In this document: positions 10,534-19,835 of the stretch, in pieces | How positions within the stretch are numbered: position 1 is the first letter of the stretch | Layout: each line of letters begins with the position of its first letter | Origin: Xanthomonas rydalmerensis | GTDB lineage: Bacteria > Pseudomonadota > Gammaproteobacteria > Xanthomonadales > Xanthomonadaceae | Assembly: GCF_033170385.1 (NCBI RefSeq) | Contig: NZ_CP126170.1 | Span: 2,442,001-2,506,000, forward strand | DNA: 64,000 nucleotides | Direction of reading: 5' to 3' | Notes under the pieces: generated by a model | Databases searched by the model: none | Told to the model about the DNA's origin: nothing | What the model saw: only the letters and a program-made list of their open reading frames with translations | Position numbers and translations under genes: made by a program

Positions 10534-10579
10534 ACTTTTCGGACATAGGCCGTCCGCAAAGGCGACACCGTTACACAGC

Positions 10580-10655
10580 GTCCCCATCGTCTAGAGGCCT
10601 AGGACATCACCCTTTCACGGTGGCGACCGGGGTTCGAATCCCCGTGGGGACGCCA
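10580..10655 (+). tRNA. tRNA-Glu (TTC), copy 1
   Basis: 76 nt with CCA. Acceptor GTCCCCA/TGGGGAC, discriminator G. The anticodon loop CTTTCAC gives anticodon TTC. Co-transcribed with the preceding tRNA-Ala across a 46-base spacer. Confidence 0.98.
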
Positions 10656-10718
10656 TTTTCGCAGGAATTCCTCGCGCGCATCCGGGTTCGGCTCTGCCGA
10701 ACATGTTGAGTGCGGGGT

Positions 10719-10747
10719 TTGTACATCGGAAGAAAGTCGGGTATGAT
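10719..10747 (+). promoter_or_regulatory. Sigma70 promoter of second tRNA-Ala/Glu pair
   Basis: TTGTAC and TATGAT are separated by 17 bases, with a GC-rich discriminator, 21 bases before the second tRNA-Ala. It differs in sequence from the first promoter, so each pair appears to have its own. Confidence 0.7.
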
Positions 10748-10768
10748 TCCGCTTCTGCCAGTACACGT

Positions 10769-10844
<76 letters not shown>

Positions 10845-10888
10845 ACTTTTCGGACATAGGCCGTCCGCAAAGCAACATCGTTATCCGC

Positions 10889-10964
10889 GTCCCCATCGTC
10901 TAGAGGCCTAGGACATCACCCTTTCACGGTGGCGACCGGGGTTCGAATCCCCGTGGGGACGCCA
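10889..10964 (+). tRNA. tRNA-Glu (TTC), copy 2
   Basis: Sequence-identical duplicate of the tRNA-Glu at 10580. It ends the tRNA array and is followed at once by an intrinsic terminator. Confidence 0.98.
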
Positions 10965-10971
10965 TTTTTTG

Positions 10972-11001
10972 AAAACACCCGGCAATGCCGGGTGTTTTTT
11001 T
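10972..11001 (+). terminator. Rho-independent terminator of the tRNA array
   Basis: The stem AACACCCGGC pairs with GCCGGGTGTT around an AAT loop and is followed by a T-run. It sits 7 bases after the CCA of the last tRNA-Glu. Confidence 0.93.
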
Positions 11002-11138
11002 ATGGGTGTTGTGGGCATGGGTGGTGAACGGAAGAGCGCCGCAGGGCGTGTGCTTTAAGCGGTGGATCGCTTGCATCTTCGAACAATGGCTTTCTTCTGA
11101 GTGCCTGCTTGCATCCATGGTGTGCGTGGCTGCGCCCG

Positions 11139-11232
11139 TACCCTCACCCCAACCCCTCTCCCGAGGGGAGAGGGGCTTTGCTTCTCCCTTCTCCCTTCGG
11201 GAGAAGGTGCCCCGCAGGGGCGGATGAGGGTA
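11139..11232. repeat. Extragenic palindromic repeat (composite hairpins)
   Basis: The unit is bounded by inverted TACCCTCA / TGAGGGTA. It contains two internal hairpins, CCCCTCTC-CCGA-GGGGAGAGGGG and CTCCCTTCTCCC-TTC-GGGAGAAG. Such composite palindromes are scattered in Xanthomonas genomes between genes. No transposase is nearby. The surrounding 11002-11351 stretch holds no gene. Confidence 0.75.
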
Positions 11233-11302
11233 CGGCCGCGCATAGCACTCCAGCCGTCAGCACATACGCCATTTGCATTGCGACCGCGCATCGCTGCTCT
11301 CC

Positions 11303-11340
11303 GTACTCTCACCCCAACCGCTCCCCCGAGGGGAGAGGGG
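11303..11340. repeat. Partial second copy of the same extragenic repeat
   Basis: This repeats the left part of the unit at 11139 (CTCACCCCAAC followed by CCCCCGAGGGGAGAGGGGCT) with a few differences, and lacks the second hairpin. It lies 11 bases beyond the stop of the lipoprotein hydrolase and may act as its transcription end. Confidence 0.7.
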
Positions 11341-11351
11341 CTGACGCCCGC

Positions 11352-13217
11352 TCAGTGCAGCAGCCGGCGGATCTGCAGGATCGCCTGCGGCGTGCGTTGC
11401 ACGCTGTGCCCGGAGACGATCACCGTTTCCGAGGCGGCGCCGGGCAGGTGGGCACTCCAGTAAGGCACGATGCCGTCGCTGGACTGCGCCAGCGGCACGC
11501 GCGGATCCTCCTGCCCGATGATGGAGTGGTAGGTCACCTGCGGAGAGATCGGCAACTGCGCCGCGGCGAGGATGAAGGGATCGCGGTCGCTGAGGCTGTC
11601 GATGCTGTTGGGTAGTGCGCCGAGCCTGTCCTTGCCGGCGATATCCTTGAACTGATCGAGGACGCGCCGGGGCAGGCCGATCACGGCGCGCGCCAGTTCG
11701 CCGACGGTGCCGGCGGCCTCGGGCGTGCCGCGCTGCGGCGTGGCCAGGAAGATCGCTTCCGACACTTCCGGCATCGGCGCGAAATGCAGCATCGGTCCGA
11801 GCCTGTCCTGCAGTGCCTGACGTGCCTGCGGATCCAGCTTCGTTTCGTCGAACAAGGTTCGCCACAGGCGCTCGCCGCCGCTGGAAGACACCATCAAGCG
11901 CGCCAGCACGCCGCCCATGCTGTGTCCGATCAGCACCATGTCGTGTGCGGACACGCTGCGGCGTTGCGGATCGAGCTGATCCAGTGTCTGCTGCAGCGCC
12001 ATGCGAACTTGCAGGTGGGTGTAGGGGATCGGCAGGTTGGTCGGGTAGTACACCAGCCAGATCTGGTAGCGCGCGCGGACCTGCGGATCGCCGAGCAGGT
12101 CGTTGGCCAGGTTCACCCAGGCCTCCGGGCTGCTGGCCAGTCCGTGCAGCAGCACCAGCACGCGCCGGTTCGGATCGTAGGGCTGGGTCAGGAACACATG
12201 CGGCCGGTCGATGCCGTGCCCCAGGCCGAGCAGGGTGCGCAGCGATTGCGCGGCGAAGCCGGCGCGCGCCATCCACACGCCATAGCCGGCGCTGAAGTTG
12301 GCCGCCAGCGGCACGTCGACACCGCCCATTGCCACCCGCTCGCTGACCGAGGGGTCGTGGACCTCCACATGTGCGGTGTGGCTGGCCAGCACCTCCTTGA
12401 GGCTGCGGCCGTCGAAGCGCAGTAGCACCGTGAGGTTGGGCGTGGGCATGTCGCTGTAGGCGGGCGCGGCATCGGCGTCGCGCGTGGCGTCCGCCGGCTG
12501 CGGCAGGACCGCGACCATTTCCGCGCCGAAGCCGTCGCGCCGATACACGCTGCGCAATCCGTCGAAGCGCAAGTCGCTGGCCACGAGCATCGCCTCGGGC
12601 ATCGGCATGTCCTGTGGGCTGCCCACGCTGGCATCCAGCGTTACCGTCCAGTCGGGCAGGGCGGCGATGGGCGCGTCGGCGTCGTGGGTGGCGGGCGGAT
12701 GCTGTCGGTAGCGTGCGAACAACGCGGTCACAGCCTGCTGCACGGCGTAGTTGTAGTAGTCGCGCACCTGGGTCTGGCGTTCCTCGAAGGCGCGTTCGCT
12801 GGGCGTGCGTCCGCTGAAGAACAGGTAGACGTAGGCGTAGCGCGCGGTCTGCAGCCAGGCCGCCAGCGTGGCATCGCTGTCCGGTTGTTGTCTTGCGGCA
12901 CGCTGCGCGGCCAGGAGCGACAGTTCCGCTGCCGTTGCCAGGACGCGTTCCTGGTCCATGTCGGCATTGCCGAGCAACTGGTCGATGCAGGGCGGCACCT
13001 TTGCCGTGCAGCTTGCCACGTCGAGCCCGGCGACGTTCAGCGTCTGCAGGGCAGCGTCGCTGGGGCGCGCGGCGCTCAGCGCGTCGCCGCGCTTGGCCTG
13101 GATGTAGCGCGCCGCATCCACGCGCTGCACGGTGACGCTGGCGCAACCGCCGGCGCACAGCGCCAATCCCAGCACCACGCAAGTCGAGATCACGCGGTGC
13201 CAGCGCTGCCGCCTCAT
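11352..13217 (-). CDS. Alpha/beta-hydrolase lipoprotein at the end of the RND operon
   Basis: A 621-residue protein with a lipoprotein signal (lipobox AGGC, Cys about 25), so periplasmic and lipid-anchored. The C-terminal half is an alpha/beta hydrolase: oxyanion-type strand LVLLHGLASSPEAW and nucleophile elbow IGHSMGG (Ser about 433), with late Asp/His segments (DGIVPYWSAH, VIVSGHSVQ). The N-terminal 300 residues resemble no domain I recognise. The ATG overlaps the pump stop by 4 bases (ATGA), so it is translationally coupled to the efflux pump. The substrate is unknown; a lipase/esterase acting on envelope lipids or drug esters is possible. Confidence 0.85.
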   Translation of the reverse strand: MRRQRWHRVISTCVVLGLALCAGGCASVTVQRVDAARYIQAKRGDALSAARPSDAALQTLNVAGLDVASCTAKVPPCIDQLLGNADMDQERVLATAAELSLLAAQRAARQQPDSDATLAAWLQTARYAYVYLFFSGRTPSERAFEERQTQVRDYYNYAVQQAVTALFARYRQHPPATHDADAPIAALPDWTVTLDASVGSPQDMPMPEAMLVASDLRFDGLRSVYRRDGFGAEMVAVLPQPADATRDADAAPAYSDMPTPNLTVLLRFDGRSLKEVLASHTAHVEVHDPSVSERVAMGGVDVPLAANFSAGYGVWMARAGFAAQSLRTLLGLGHGIDRPHVFLTQPYDPNRRVLVLLHGLASSPEAWVNLANDLLGDPQVRARYQIWLVYYPTNLPIPYTHLQVRMALQQTLDQLDPQRRSVSAHDMVLIGHSMGGVLARLMVSSSGGERLWRTLFDETKLDPQARQALQDRLGPMLHFAPMPEVSEAIFLATPQRGTPEAAGTVGELARAVIGLPRRVLDQFKDIAGKDRLGALPNSIDSLSDRDPFILAAAQLPISPQVTYHSIIGQEDPRVPLAQSSDGIVPYWSAHLPGAASETVIVSGHSVQRTPQAILQIRRLLH

Positions 13218-16200
13218 GCCGCGGCCTTCGCCGGCATGCCGGCACGGCGTGCGAACAGCAGGTCGTACAGCACCGGGATCACGCCCAGGGTCACCAGCGT
13301 GCCCAAGGCCAGGCCGCCGATCATGGTAATGGCCATGCCGGTCCACAGCGGGCCGGCGAACAGCATCAGCGGGATCAGGCCGACGATGCAGGTCAGCTTG
13401 GTCATCACGATCGGGCGCAGGCGCTTGACCGCCGCGGCGATCACCGCCTCGTGCCGGGGCAGGCCATCGGCCAGTTCGGCTTCGATCCGCTCCAGCAGCA
13501 GCACCGCGTTGTTGACGATGATGCCGGCTAGCGCGAGCAGGCCGAAGGTGGCCATGAAACCGAACGGATAGCCGGTGACCAGCAGGGCGAGGGTGGCGCC
13601 GATCAGCACGAACGGAATACTGGCGACCACGATGAACAGCTTGCGGAACGAATTGAACTGCCACACGAACAGCAGCAGGATCGCGCCCAGCGCATGCGGC
13701 ATGTACTGCAGCAGCGCCTGGTTGGCTTCGGCGGCGTCCTCCAGTTCGCCGCCCATCTCGATGCGGTAACCCGGCGGCAGGCGCAGTGCCGCGACCTTGT
13801 CGGCCAGTGCGTCCACCACCTGGTCAGTGGTCAGGTCCGGGTTGCGGCCGGTGATGGTGATGGCGCGGCTCAGGTTGCGGCGCTGGATCGTCGAGGGTTC
13901 CGAGCTCAGCTGGATGTCGGCGATCGCCGCCAGCGGCAGCGGCGCGGCGCCGGAGGACGGGTAGATCGGCGTGTTGCCGGGATTGCCGCCGCGCGCATCC
14001 TGGGCGCCGTCGCCGCGCAGCACGATCGGCACGTTAGTGCCATCGTCGTGGATCACCGAGGCGTCCACGCCGCCGTAGCGCAGCTGCAGTGCCTGGGCGA
14101 TGTCCTCGCTGGCGACGCCGGCGCGGCGCGCCTTGGCCTGGTCCACCTGCACCACATAGCCCGGAATACGGCTGTCCCAGTCGTCGCTGACGTCGAGCGT
14201 GCCGGGCAGGGCGCGCAAGGCGTCGGCGATGCCCCCGGCGAGGCGGCGCAGTTGCGCCTCGTCCGGGCCGATCACCCGGTAGATCGCCACGCCGGATTCG
14301 GTCGAGCCCAGCGAAAAGCGCTTGGGCTCGGCGCGCACCGCCGGGTAGGCCTGGCGCAGGTGGGTGCGCACCTTGGCGATCAGCGCGTCGATGTCGCTGC
14401 CCGGCCGCACGCTGACGGTGAAGTAGGCGATGTTGGCCGCCGGCAGCGGCGGGTTCAGCCCGAGCACGATGCGCGGGCCGCCGTCGGCGACGTAGCCGAT
14501 GCTGTCGACGATCTGCGGGTTCTGCCGGCGGTCGGCCAGCCACTGGCTGATCGACTGCACGGTGCGCAGGGTCTCGCGCGCATCGCTGCCCGGTTGCAGG
14601 GTTACCGGCATCTGGAACTGCAGGCGGTCGGACTTGGGCAGGAAGCTGTACGGCACCGAGACCAGCACCGTCACCGCCAGCGCAAGGAGCGCCAGCATGC
14701 TGCCCAGGAACAGCGCCTTGTGCGTCAGCAGCGCCTCGATCGCGCGCCGGTACAGGCGATACGGTTTGGACATATAGGTATCGCCGTGGCCGGGCGCGGC
14801 ATGCGCGCGGGCGAAGTACATGCACAGCAGCGGGGTGATGGTGATGCTGAGCAGCCACGAGCCGAGCAGGGTCACCGCCAGCACGATCGCCAGCGAGCGC
14901 ATGTATTCGTTGGTGCTGGTCTGGCCGAAGAAGAACGGCGAGAACGCCAGCACGATCACCAGCGAGGAGGTCAGCAGCGGGATCGCCAGGCTGCGGCCGG
15001 CGGCCTCGCAGGCGGCGCGGCGTTCCTCGCCGGCGGCAAGGCGCCGCTCGATGTCCTCGGCGATGACGATGCCGTTGTCCACCAGCAGGCCCAGCGCCAG
15101 GATGATCGCGGCGATGGACACGGTCTGCAGTTCCACGTTCAGCGCCCGCATCGCGATCAGCGCGCCGAGGATGGTCAGCGGCACGATCGCGCCGACGATC
15201 AGGCCGGTGCGCCAGCCGAGGAACAGCATCACCACCGCCATCACGATGACGATGGTCTCGCCCATGACGTGGTGCATCTTGCCCATCTCGCGCTCGACCA
15301 CGTCGGCCTGGAAGGTGACCACGTGCTGCGCGAAGCCCACCGGCAGCGCCTTGGCGGTCTCGCCCAGGGTGCGTCGCAGCGCCTTGCCGACCTCGGCGAC
15401 GTTGTTGCCCGGGGCCATCGACACCGCCACCACCACCGCCGGCTGGCCCTGGTAGATGGCGCCGGCCTCCGGCGGATCCACCGGCATCAGCTCGATCCGC
15501 GCCAGTTGCGACAGCGGAATCTGCCGCGGGCCGTCGGCGCCCTGCGTGGCGATCGGGGTATTGCGCAAGTCGTCCAGGTCGCGCACTTCGCCGGAGGTGG
15601 TCACGGTCATCGCCATGCCCGACGCGGCGACCAGGCCGCCACCGGCGACCACGTTCTGCGCGCGCAGTTGCTGCGCGACCGTGGCCGGGGTGAGACCAGC
15701 CTCGCCCAGTTTGGTGCGGTCGAAGGCGACATAGACGCGCTCGTCCTGCAGACCGTGGAAGGTGACCCGCTCGACGCCCGGCACGGTGTACAGTTGCGCG
15801 CGCATCTGCCGCAGCGGCCCGAGCATCTCGGCGGTGTTGAAGCCGGGTGCGGTGACCGCGATCGAGGCGATGGCGACGCGGCCGAAGTCGTCGTCCACCA
15901 GCGGCCCCTGTGTGCCCGCGGGCAGCTCGGCGCCGGCTTCGGCGGCCTTACTGCGCACACGCTGCCACAGTGCCGGCAGGTCCTTGACGCTGTCCTGCGC
16001 GGTGACCTGCACGATGGCGCTGCCGGGATGGATGGTGGTGACGATCTTCTTCAGACCGCTGACCTCGCGCAGCCGTTCTTCCAGCGGGCGCGCGAGCAGG
16101 TTTTCCACGCGTTCGCTGGGCATGCCGGGGAACCCGACTTGCACGATCGCATCGCGCACGGTCACGCTGGGTTCTTCCTGCGACGGAAAGCCGAGGAAGG

Positions 16201-16282
16201 TGACGATGCCGCCGATCAGGATCAGGGCGGCGCTGAACAGCGCCAGGCGGCTCGATTGCAGGGTGGCGCGGGTCAGGTTCAT
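13214..16282 (-). CDS. RND-family efflux pump inner-membrane permease
   Basis: Proton-driven exporter of the HAE1/AcrB class (1022 aa, normal length). A first membrane helix (residues 12-32) precedes a large periplasmic porter loop (VQVGFPGMPSERVENLLARP), then a membrane block with the proton-relay helix GLLVDNGIVIAEDIERRL, a second porter loop and a second membrane block ending MITMIGG...GTLVTLGVIPVLYDLL. It overlaps the adaptor gene by 4 bases upstream and the lipoprotein hydrolase by 4 downstream. It forms the tripartite pump with the adaptor (16279-17397) and outer-membrane factor (18266-19726). Substrate range unknown. Confidence 0.95.
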   Translation of the reverse strand: MNLTRATLQSSRLALFSAALILIGGIVTFLGFPSQEEPSVTVRDAIVQVGFPGMPSERVENLLARPLEERLREVSGLKKIVTTIHPGSAIVQVTAQDSVKDLPALWQRVRSKAAEAGAELPAGTQGPLVDDDFGRVAIASIAVTAPGFNTAEMLGPLRQMRAQLYTVPGVERVTFHGLQDERVYVAFDRTKLGEAGLTPATVAQQLRAQNVVAGGGLVAASGMAMTVTTSGEVRDLDDLRNTPIATQGADGPRQIPLSQLARIELMPVDPPEAGAIYQGQPAVVVAVSMAPGNNVAEVGKALRRTLGETAKALPVGFAQHVVTFQADVVEREMGKMHHVMGETIVIVMAVVMLFLGWRTGLIVGAIVPLTILGALIAMRALNVELQTVSIAAIILALGLLVDNGIVIAEDIERRLAAGEERRAACEAAGRSLAIPLLTSSLVIVLAFSPFFFGQTSTNEYMRSLAIVLAVTLLGSWLLSITITPLLCMYFARAHAAPGHGDTYMSKPYRLYRRAIEALLTHKALFLGSMLALLALAVTVLVSVPYSFLPKSDRLQFQMPVTLQPGSDARETLRTVQSISQWLADRRQNPQIVDSIGYVADGGPRIVLGLNPPLPAANIAYFTVSVRPGSDIDALIAKVRTHLRQAYPAVRAEPKRFSLGSTESGVAIYRVIGPDEAQLRRLAGGIADALRALPGTLDVSDDWDSRIPGYVVQVDQAKARRAGVASEDIAQALQLRYGGVDASVIHDDGTNVPIVLRGDGAQDARGGNPGNTPIYPSSGAAPLPLAAIADIQLSSEPSTIQRRNLSRAITITGRNPDLTTDQVVDALADKVAALRLPPGYRIEMGGELEDAAEANQALLQYMPHALGAILLLFVWQFNSFRKLFIVVASIPFVLIGATLALLVTGYPFGFMATFGLLALAGIIVNNAVLLLERIEAELADGLPRHEAVIAAAVKRLRPIVMTKLTCIVGLIPLMLFAGPLWTGMAITMIGGLALGTLVTLGVIPVLYDLLFARRAGMPAKAAA

Positions 16283-17397
16283 GGCGAGGTGGTGCCGAGG
16301 CGGGTGGTGGGACGGAACGGCACGACGTGCTGGCCGTCGTGGAGGAAGGCGGCGCCGGCGGCGACGATGCGTTCGCCCGCGGCAAGGCCGCGCAGGATCT
16401 GCACGCGGCCGCCATCGGCGTGCCCTGCGACGACCTGGCGGCGGCGTACGCTGCCGTTGTCCTGGCGGTACACGAACACCATGGTCTGGCCATCGGCCAT
16501 GCTCGGGATCAGCGCGCTCAACGGCACGCTCGGCGCCTGATTGGCGGCGCTGTCGGGCAGGGCCAGCAGCAGCGATTCGCCGCTGCGCGGCTGCGTGGCA
16601 TCGGTGCCTGTGCTGTCGAACAGCGCCTGCACGGTGGCGCCGCCGTCCACGCGTTCGGACACGCTGCGCAGGCGCAGCGGCAATCCCTGCTGCGGCGCGC
16701 TGCTGCGGTAGGCGAGGACGCGCTGGCCGGGTTGCAGCGCTGCCGCGCGATCGGCCGGCAGCGTCGCCAGCACCTGCGCGCGATCCGCGCCGTCCAGTTG
16801 CAGCACCGGCTGGCCGGCGCTGACCAAGGTGTCGGGCTGCTGCAGCCGCGCCACCACACTGCCGTCGAACGGCGCGCGCAGTTCCGACTGGCGCACCGCG
16901 CGGCGCGCCAGCGCCAGGTCCGACTGTGCGCTGCGGACCCGCGCCTGCGCCGCGGCGAAGGCGCTCTTGGCGGCGGTCAGGGTCGCGGCGGAGGCGGCGC
17001 CGTCGTCGAACATGGCCTGCTGCTGTGCGAGCTGGGTCTGTTGCTGCTGCAGGTCGGCCGCGGCGATGCCGACGCCGGCCTCGGCCTGCTGCAGGCGCAG
17101 GCGGTTCGGCTCCGGATCCAGGCGCGCGAGCACCTGGCCGGCGTGCACGCGGTCGCCCACGTCCACGGCGATGGTGGCGATGCGGCCGCCGCCTTCGAAG
17201 CCGAGATCGGCGTGTTGTTGCTGGCGCACCTGGGCGAGGTAGCGGGTGCTGTCATGCGCGGCGTCGCTGCCGACGGTTTCCAGCTTGACCGCGCGCGGCG
17301 CATCGGCGGGCGGCGCGGCCTCGCGGTCGCAGCCGGACAGCGTCAGCGCAGCCAGCGGCAGGCACAGCATGAGAAGCAGGGTGGGGCGCAGGGTCAT
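16279..17397 (-). CDS. RND efflux periplasmic adaptor (membrane fusion protein)
   Basis: A 372-residue HlyD/AcrA-like lipoprotein. The signal peptide ends in lipobox LSGC (Cys about 23). Then come a biotinyl-lipoyl-like half (VDVGDRVHAGQVLARLDP), a coiled-coil hairpin rich in Gln/Ala, the second lipoyl half (LRAPFDGSVVARL), and beta-barrel and membrane-proximal domains. I chose the ATG at 17397 as it starts the signal peptide MTLRPTLLLML. It links the pump to the outer-membrane factor and is translationally coupled to the pump gene. Confidence 0.95.
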   Translation of the reverse strand: MTLRPTLLLMLCLPLAALTLSGCDREAAPPADAPRAVKLETVGSDAAHDSTRYLAQVRQQQHADLGFEGGGRIATIAVDVGDRVHAGQVLARLDPEPNRLRLQQAEAGVGIAAADLQQQQTQLAQQQAMFDDGAASAATLTAAKSAFAAAQARVRSAQSDLALARRAVRQSELRAPFDGSVVARLQQPDTLVSAGQPVLQLDGADRAQVLATLPADRAAALQPGQRVLAYRSSAPQQGLPLRLRSVSERVDGGATVQALFDSTGTDATQPRSGESLLLALPDSAANQAPSVPLSALIPSMADGQTMVFVYRQDNGSVRRRQVVAGHADGGRVQILRGLAAGERIVAAGAAFLHDGQHVVPFRPTTRLGTTSP

Positions 17398-17420
17398 GGT
17401 CGGCGGTGTCCCGGAAGCGA

Positions 17421-18239
17421 TCAGAAGGTGTAGGTGACGGTGGCGCCGCCGCCGGCAGCGGCGCGGCGACGCACCACCGGGCTGCCATCGGCGGCGCCGA
17501 CGTAGCGGGTGGCGTTGAGCAGCAGCGAGGCGGTCCAGTGCGGCGACAGCGTGTGGTCCCATTCGGCACCGACCGTGTAGGCGTACACGCCGGCATCGGC
17601 GCGGTGCGGTTGGAAGCCACTGGTCACGCTTTGCGCATCGGTGACGCCGAAGTACGCCTGGTTGAAGCGGCGGTCGCCGACGTGCGCGTCCAGGTCCAGG
17701 GTGACGTTGTCGGCCGCGGCCTGCAGCAGGGTGAAGCGTGCCCCGGCGCGATAGCGGTTGCGGCGCGCGCCGTCCTTCAGCGCGAACTCGGCTTCGGCGT
17801 CCAGCGCCAGGTACGGGGTCAGCTGCTGCATGACCAAGCTGCGCGCGGTGATCGCGCCGGGCACGTCGCCCATGCCGTCCAGGCTCCTGGAGCCGGGGCG
17901 CCAGCTGCTGTTGCGCTGCAGGCGGCCCAGGTCGTAGCCGAACGACTGGCTGGCGGAGAAGCCGTGCGCATTCTGGAACTGCACGCCGGCGCCGCGCACC
18001 GTGTCCGCGAACAGGATGCCGCGCTGCACAGAGACCACCGGCACCGCCTGCACGCGATCGTCGGCAGAACCGGCATAACGCGGGGTCAGCATGGCGCCGC
18101 CGCCCACGCTCAGTTGGGTGCGGTCGCCGAACAGGCCGGCGCTGGATGCCGGATCGGAATCTGCGGCGTGCGCGGCCGGTGGCAGCGCCAGCAAGGCCAT
18201 GGTCAACGTGGGCGAAAGAACGGACAGGACATGTTTCAT
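17421..18239 (-). CDS. MipA/OmpV-family outer-membrane protein
   Basis: A 272-residue beta-barrel with cleavable signal peptide (ends AAHAADS). Family-like features include VGGGAMLTPRYAGSADDRVQAVPVVSVQ near the mature N-terminus, alternating strands and a terminal aromatic (VTYTF). MipA relatives scaffold murein enzymes or act in antibiotic and envelope-stress responses. Its place between the outer-membrane factor and the adaptor of an RND system, with only 23 and 26 bases between genes, suggests co-expression with efflux. Confidence 0.88.
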   Translation of the reverse strand: MKHVLSVLSPTLTMALLALPPAAHAADSDPASSAGLFGDRTQLSVGGGAMLTPRYAGSADDRVQAVPVVSVQRGILFADTVRGAGVQFQNAHGFSASQSFGYDLGRLQRNSSWRPGSRSLDGMGDVPGAITARSLVMQQLTPYLALDAEAEFALKDGARRNRYRAGARFTLLQAAADNVTLDLDAHVGDRRFNQAYFGVTDAQSVTSGFQPHRADAGVYAYTVGAEWDHTLSPHWTASLLLNATRYVGAADGSPVVRRRAAAGGGATVTYTF

Positions 18240-18265
18240 CGGGGCAACCTCGTGCGGGGGGAAGG

Positions 18266-19726
18266 TCAGGGCGCGTGCGGCAACGGCACGCCGTAGAACG
18301 CGCGGAACAGCGCGATGCGATCGAGCAGCAGATCCTGGCGCGCCTGCAGGTGCGCCAGTTCGGCCTGTGCGGCCTGGATATCGCCTGCCAGGAGCTCGGG
18401 GCGGTCCTGCAGGCCCTGCGCCACGCGTTGCTGCAGGCGCGCCACGCGCTGGCGTTCGCGTTCCAGGTTGGTGCGTTCGCCGTGCTCGCGCTGCTGCAGC
18501 GCCGGCAACGCATCCAGCGCATCGGCCACCTCGCGGAACGCCGCTTCCACGGTCTTCTCGTAGTCGACCACCGCGCCGTCCTTGCGCAGCTGCGCGAGAT
18601 CCAGGTTGGCGCGGTTGCGGCCGCCATCGAACAGCGGCAGCAGCAGTTGCGGCATGAAGCTCCAGGTGCGGCTGCCGGGCATGAACAGGCCGTTCAATGC
18701 CTCGCTGGCGGTGCCCAGCGAGGTGCTCAGGCGGATCGACGGAAAGAACGCGGCGCGCGCGGCGCCGATGTCGGCATTGCGCGCGCGCAGCTCGGCCTCG
18801 GCCTGGCGGACATCCGGGCGCTGCAACAGCAACTGCGAGTCGAGGTCGCGCCAGGCGTGGCCGTCGTCCTGCTCGGCGCGGGGCAGCAGATCCTGCAGGG
18901 TGCCGGCACCGTCGGGCGCGGTGTAGCCGGCGAGCAGTTGCAGGGCGCGGCGGGCGGCGGCGTGGTCGCTGCTAGCTTGCTGCGCGCGGGCCTGGGCCTG
19001 GTCGTCGTCGTGGCGTTGACGGTCCAGCGCATCGCGGGAAATCAGTCCGACCGCCTGCTGGCGCATGGCGATCGCCAGCAGTGCGGCGCTGCGTTCTGCG
19101 ATGGTCTGCGCCTGCTGCTGGCTCTGCAGGGCGGCGCGTTCCAGCGTGTAGGCGCGCAGGACCTCGGCGATCAGCGCACCGCGTGCCGCCTGTCGACCAT
19201 CCTCAGAGGCCAGGTAACGCTGCTGCGCGGCCGCCGACAGCGAGGCCAGCTTGCCAAACAGATCCAGTTCGAAGCCGTCCACGCCGACCGCGACAGTGCT
19301 CAGCTTCTGCCCGTAGCGCGCCTGCGTGGCCGCGTCGTCGTAGCTGCGGCGCGTGCCCTGGGCATCGAGGCCGAGCTGCGGCAGCTGCTGCGCGCGTTCG
19401 ATGCGGTACTGCGCGCGCGCCTGCTGCACGGTCAGCACGGCATTGCGGAAGTCCGGGTCGTGGGCCAGCGCCTGCGCCAACAGCGGGGTCAGGTCGTGCT
19501 GTGGCGAGAACGCCTGCACGAACTGCTGTTCCTGCTCGGTGAGCGCATTGTCGCTACGGTTCGGGGCGGCAGCCTCGGTCGCAGTGGTCGCGCCCAGCGT
19601 GGGCGGCAGGGCCGCTTGCGGGCGCTGGTAGACCGGCGCCAGGGAGCAGCCACCCAGGACAAGCGCGAGCAGGCCGAGCAGGGCGCCGGTGCGGCGCGGG
19701 CGGAGCAGCGGGGACGGTAGAATCAT
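18266..19726 (-). CDS. RND efflux outer-membrane factor (NodT/TolC-like lipoprotein)
   Basis: A 486-residue outer-membrane channel. Signal with lipobox LGGC (Cys about 27), then LAPVYQRPQAALP typical of the OprM/NodT subfamily, two long helical coiled-coil repeats (VLTVQQARAQYRIERAQQLPQ; LRARNADIGAARAAFFPSI) and strand regions. I chose the ATG at 19726 because it begins the lipoprotein signal; an upstream ATG would add 12 unlikely residues. It is first in the operon, divergent from the two-component genes. Confidence 0.93.
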   Translation of the reverse strand: MILPSPLLRPRRTGALLGLLALVLGGCSLAPVYQRPQAALPPTLGATTATEAAAPNRSDNALTEQEQQFVQAFSPQHDLTPLLAQALAHDPDFRNAVLTVQQARAQYRIERAQQLPQLGLDAQGTRRSYDDAATQARYGQKLSTVAVGVDGFELDLFGKLASLSAAAQQRYLASEDGRQAARGALIAEVLRAYTLERAALQSQQQAQTIAERSAALLAIAMRQQAVGLISRDALDRQRHDDDQAQARAQQASSDHAAARRALQLLAGYTAPDGAGTLQDLLPRAEQDDGHAWRDLDSQLLLQRPDVRQAEAELRARNADIGAARAAFFPSIRLSTSLGTASEALNGLFMPGSRTWSFMPQLLLPLFDGGRNRANLDLAQLRKDGAVVDYEKTVEAAFREVADALDALPALQQREHGERTNLERERQRVARLQQRVAQGLQDRPELLAGDIQAAQAELAHLQARQDLLLDRIALFRAFYGVPLPHAP

Positions 19727-19773
19727 GGCGGCGGTCGGGTGATCGAACTCGACTGCCAGCATGGGCGGGCATG

Positions 19774-19806
19774 TTCAAGCCGCCTTCTAGGAATCTTCAA
19801 GATTCC
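19774..19806. promoter_or_regulatory. Candidate response-regulator operator in divergent promoter region
   Basis: Two direct TTCAAG repeats start 22 bases apart (19774 and 19796), about two helical turns, as OmpR-type regulators use. The second overlaps a perfect dyad GGAATCTT-C-AAGATTCC (19790-19806). The site lies between the divergent efflux operon (start 19726) and regulator gene (start 19836). That the adjacent regulator binds here is inference. Confidence 0.5.
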
Positions 19807-19835
19807 ATCAAGACGCGAAATACAGGCACCAGGCA

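Noticed and set aside
11139..11340. CRISPR array
   Set aside because: Only two unequal palindromic units with no regular spacers and no cas genes; they fit extragenic repeats.
13694..16540. 948-residue plus-strand open frame opposite the RND pump
   Set aside because: Shadow composition, no start context or domain; the pump reads cleanly opposite.
18244..18249. GCAACC near the MipA-like gene
   Set aside because: No GGCAC-like block at the required distance and wrong orientation for the nearby genes.
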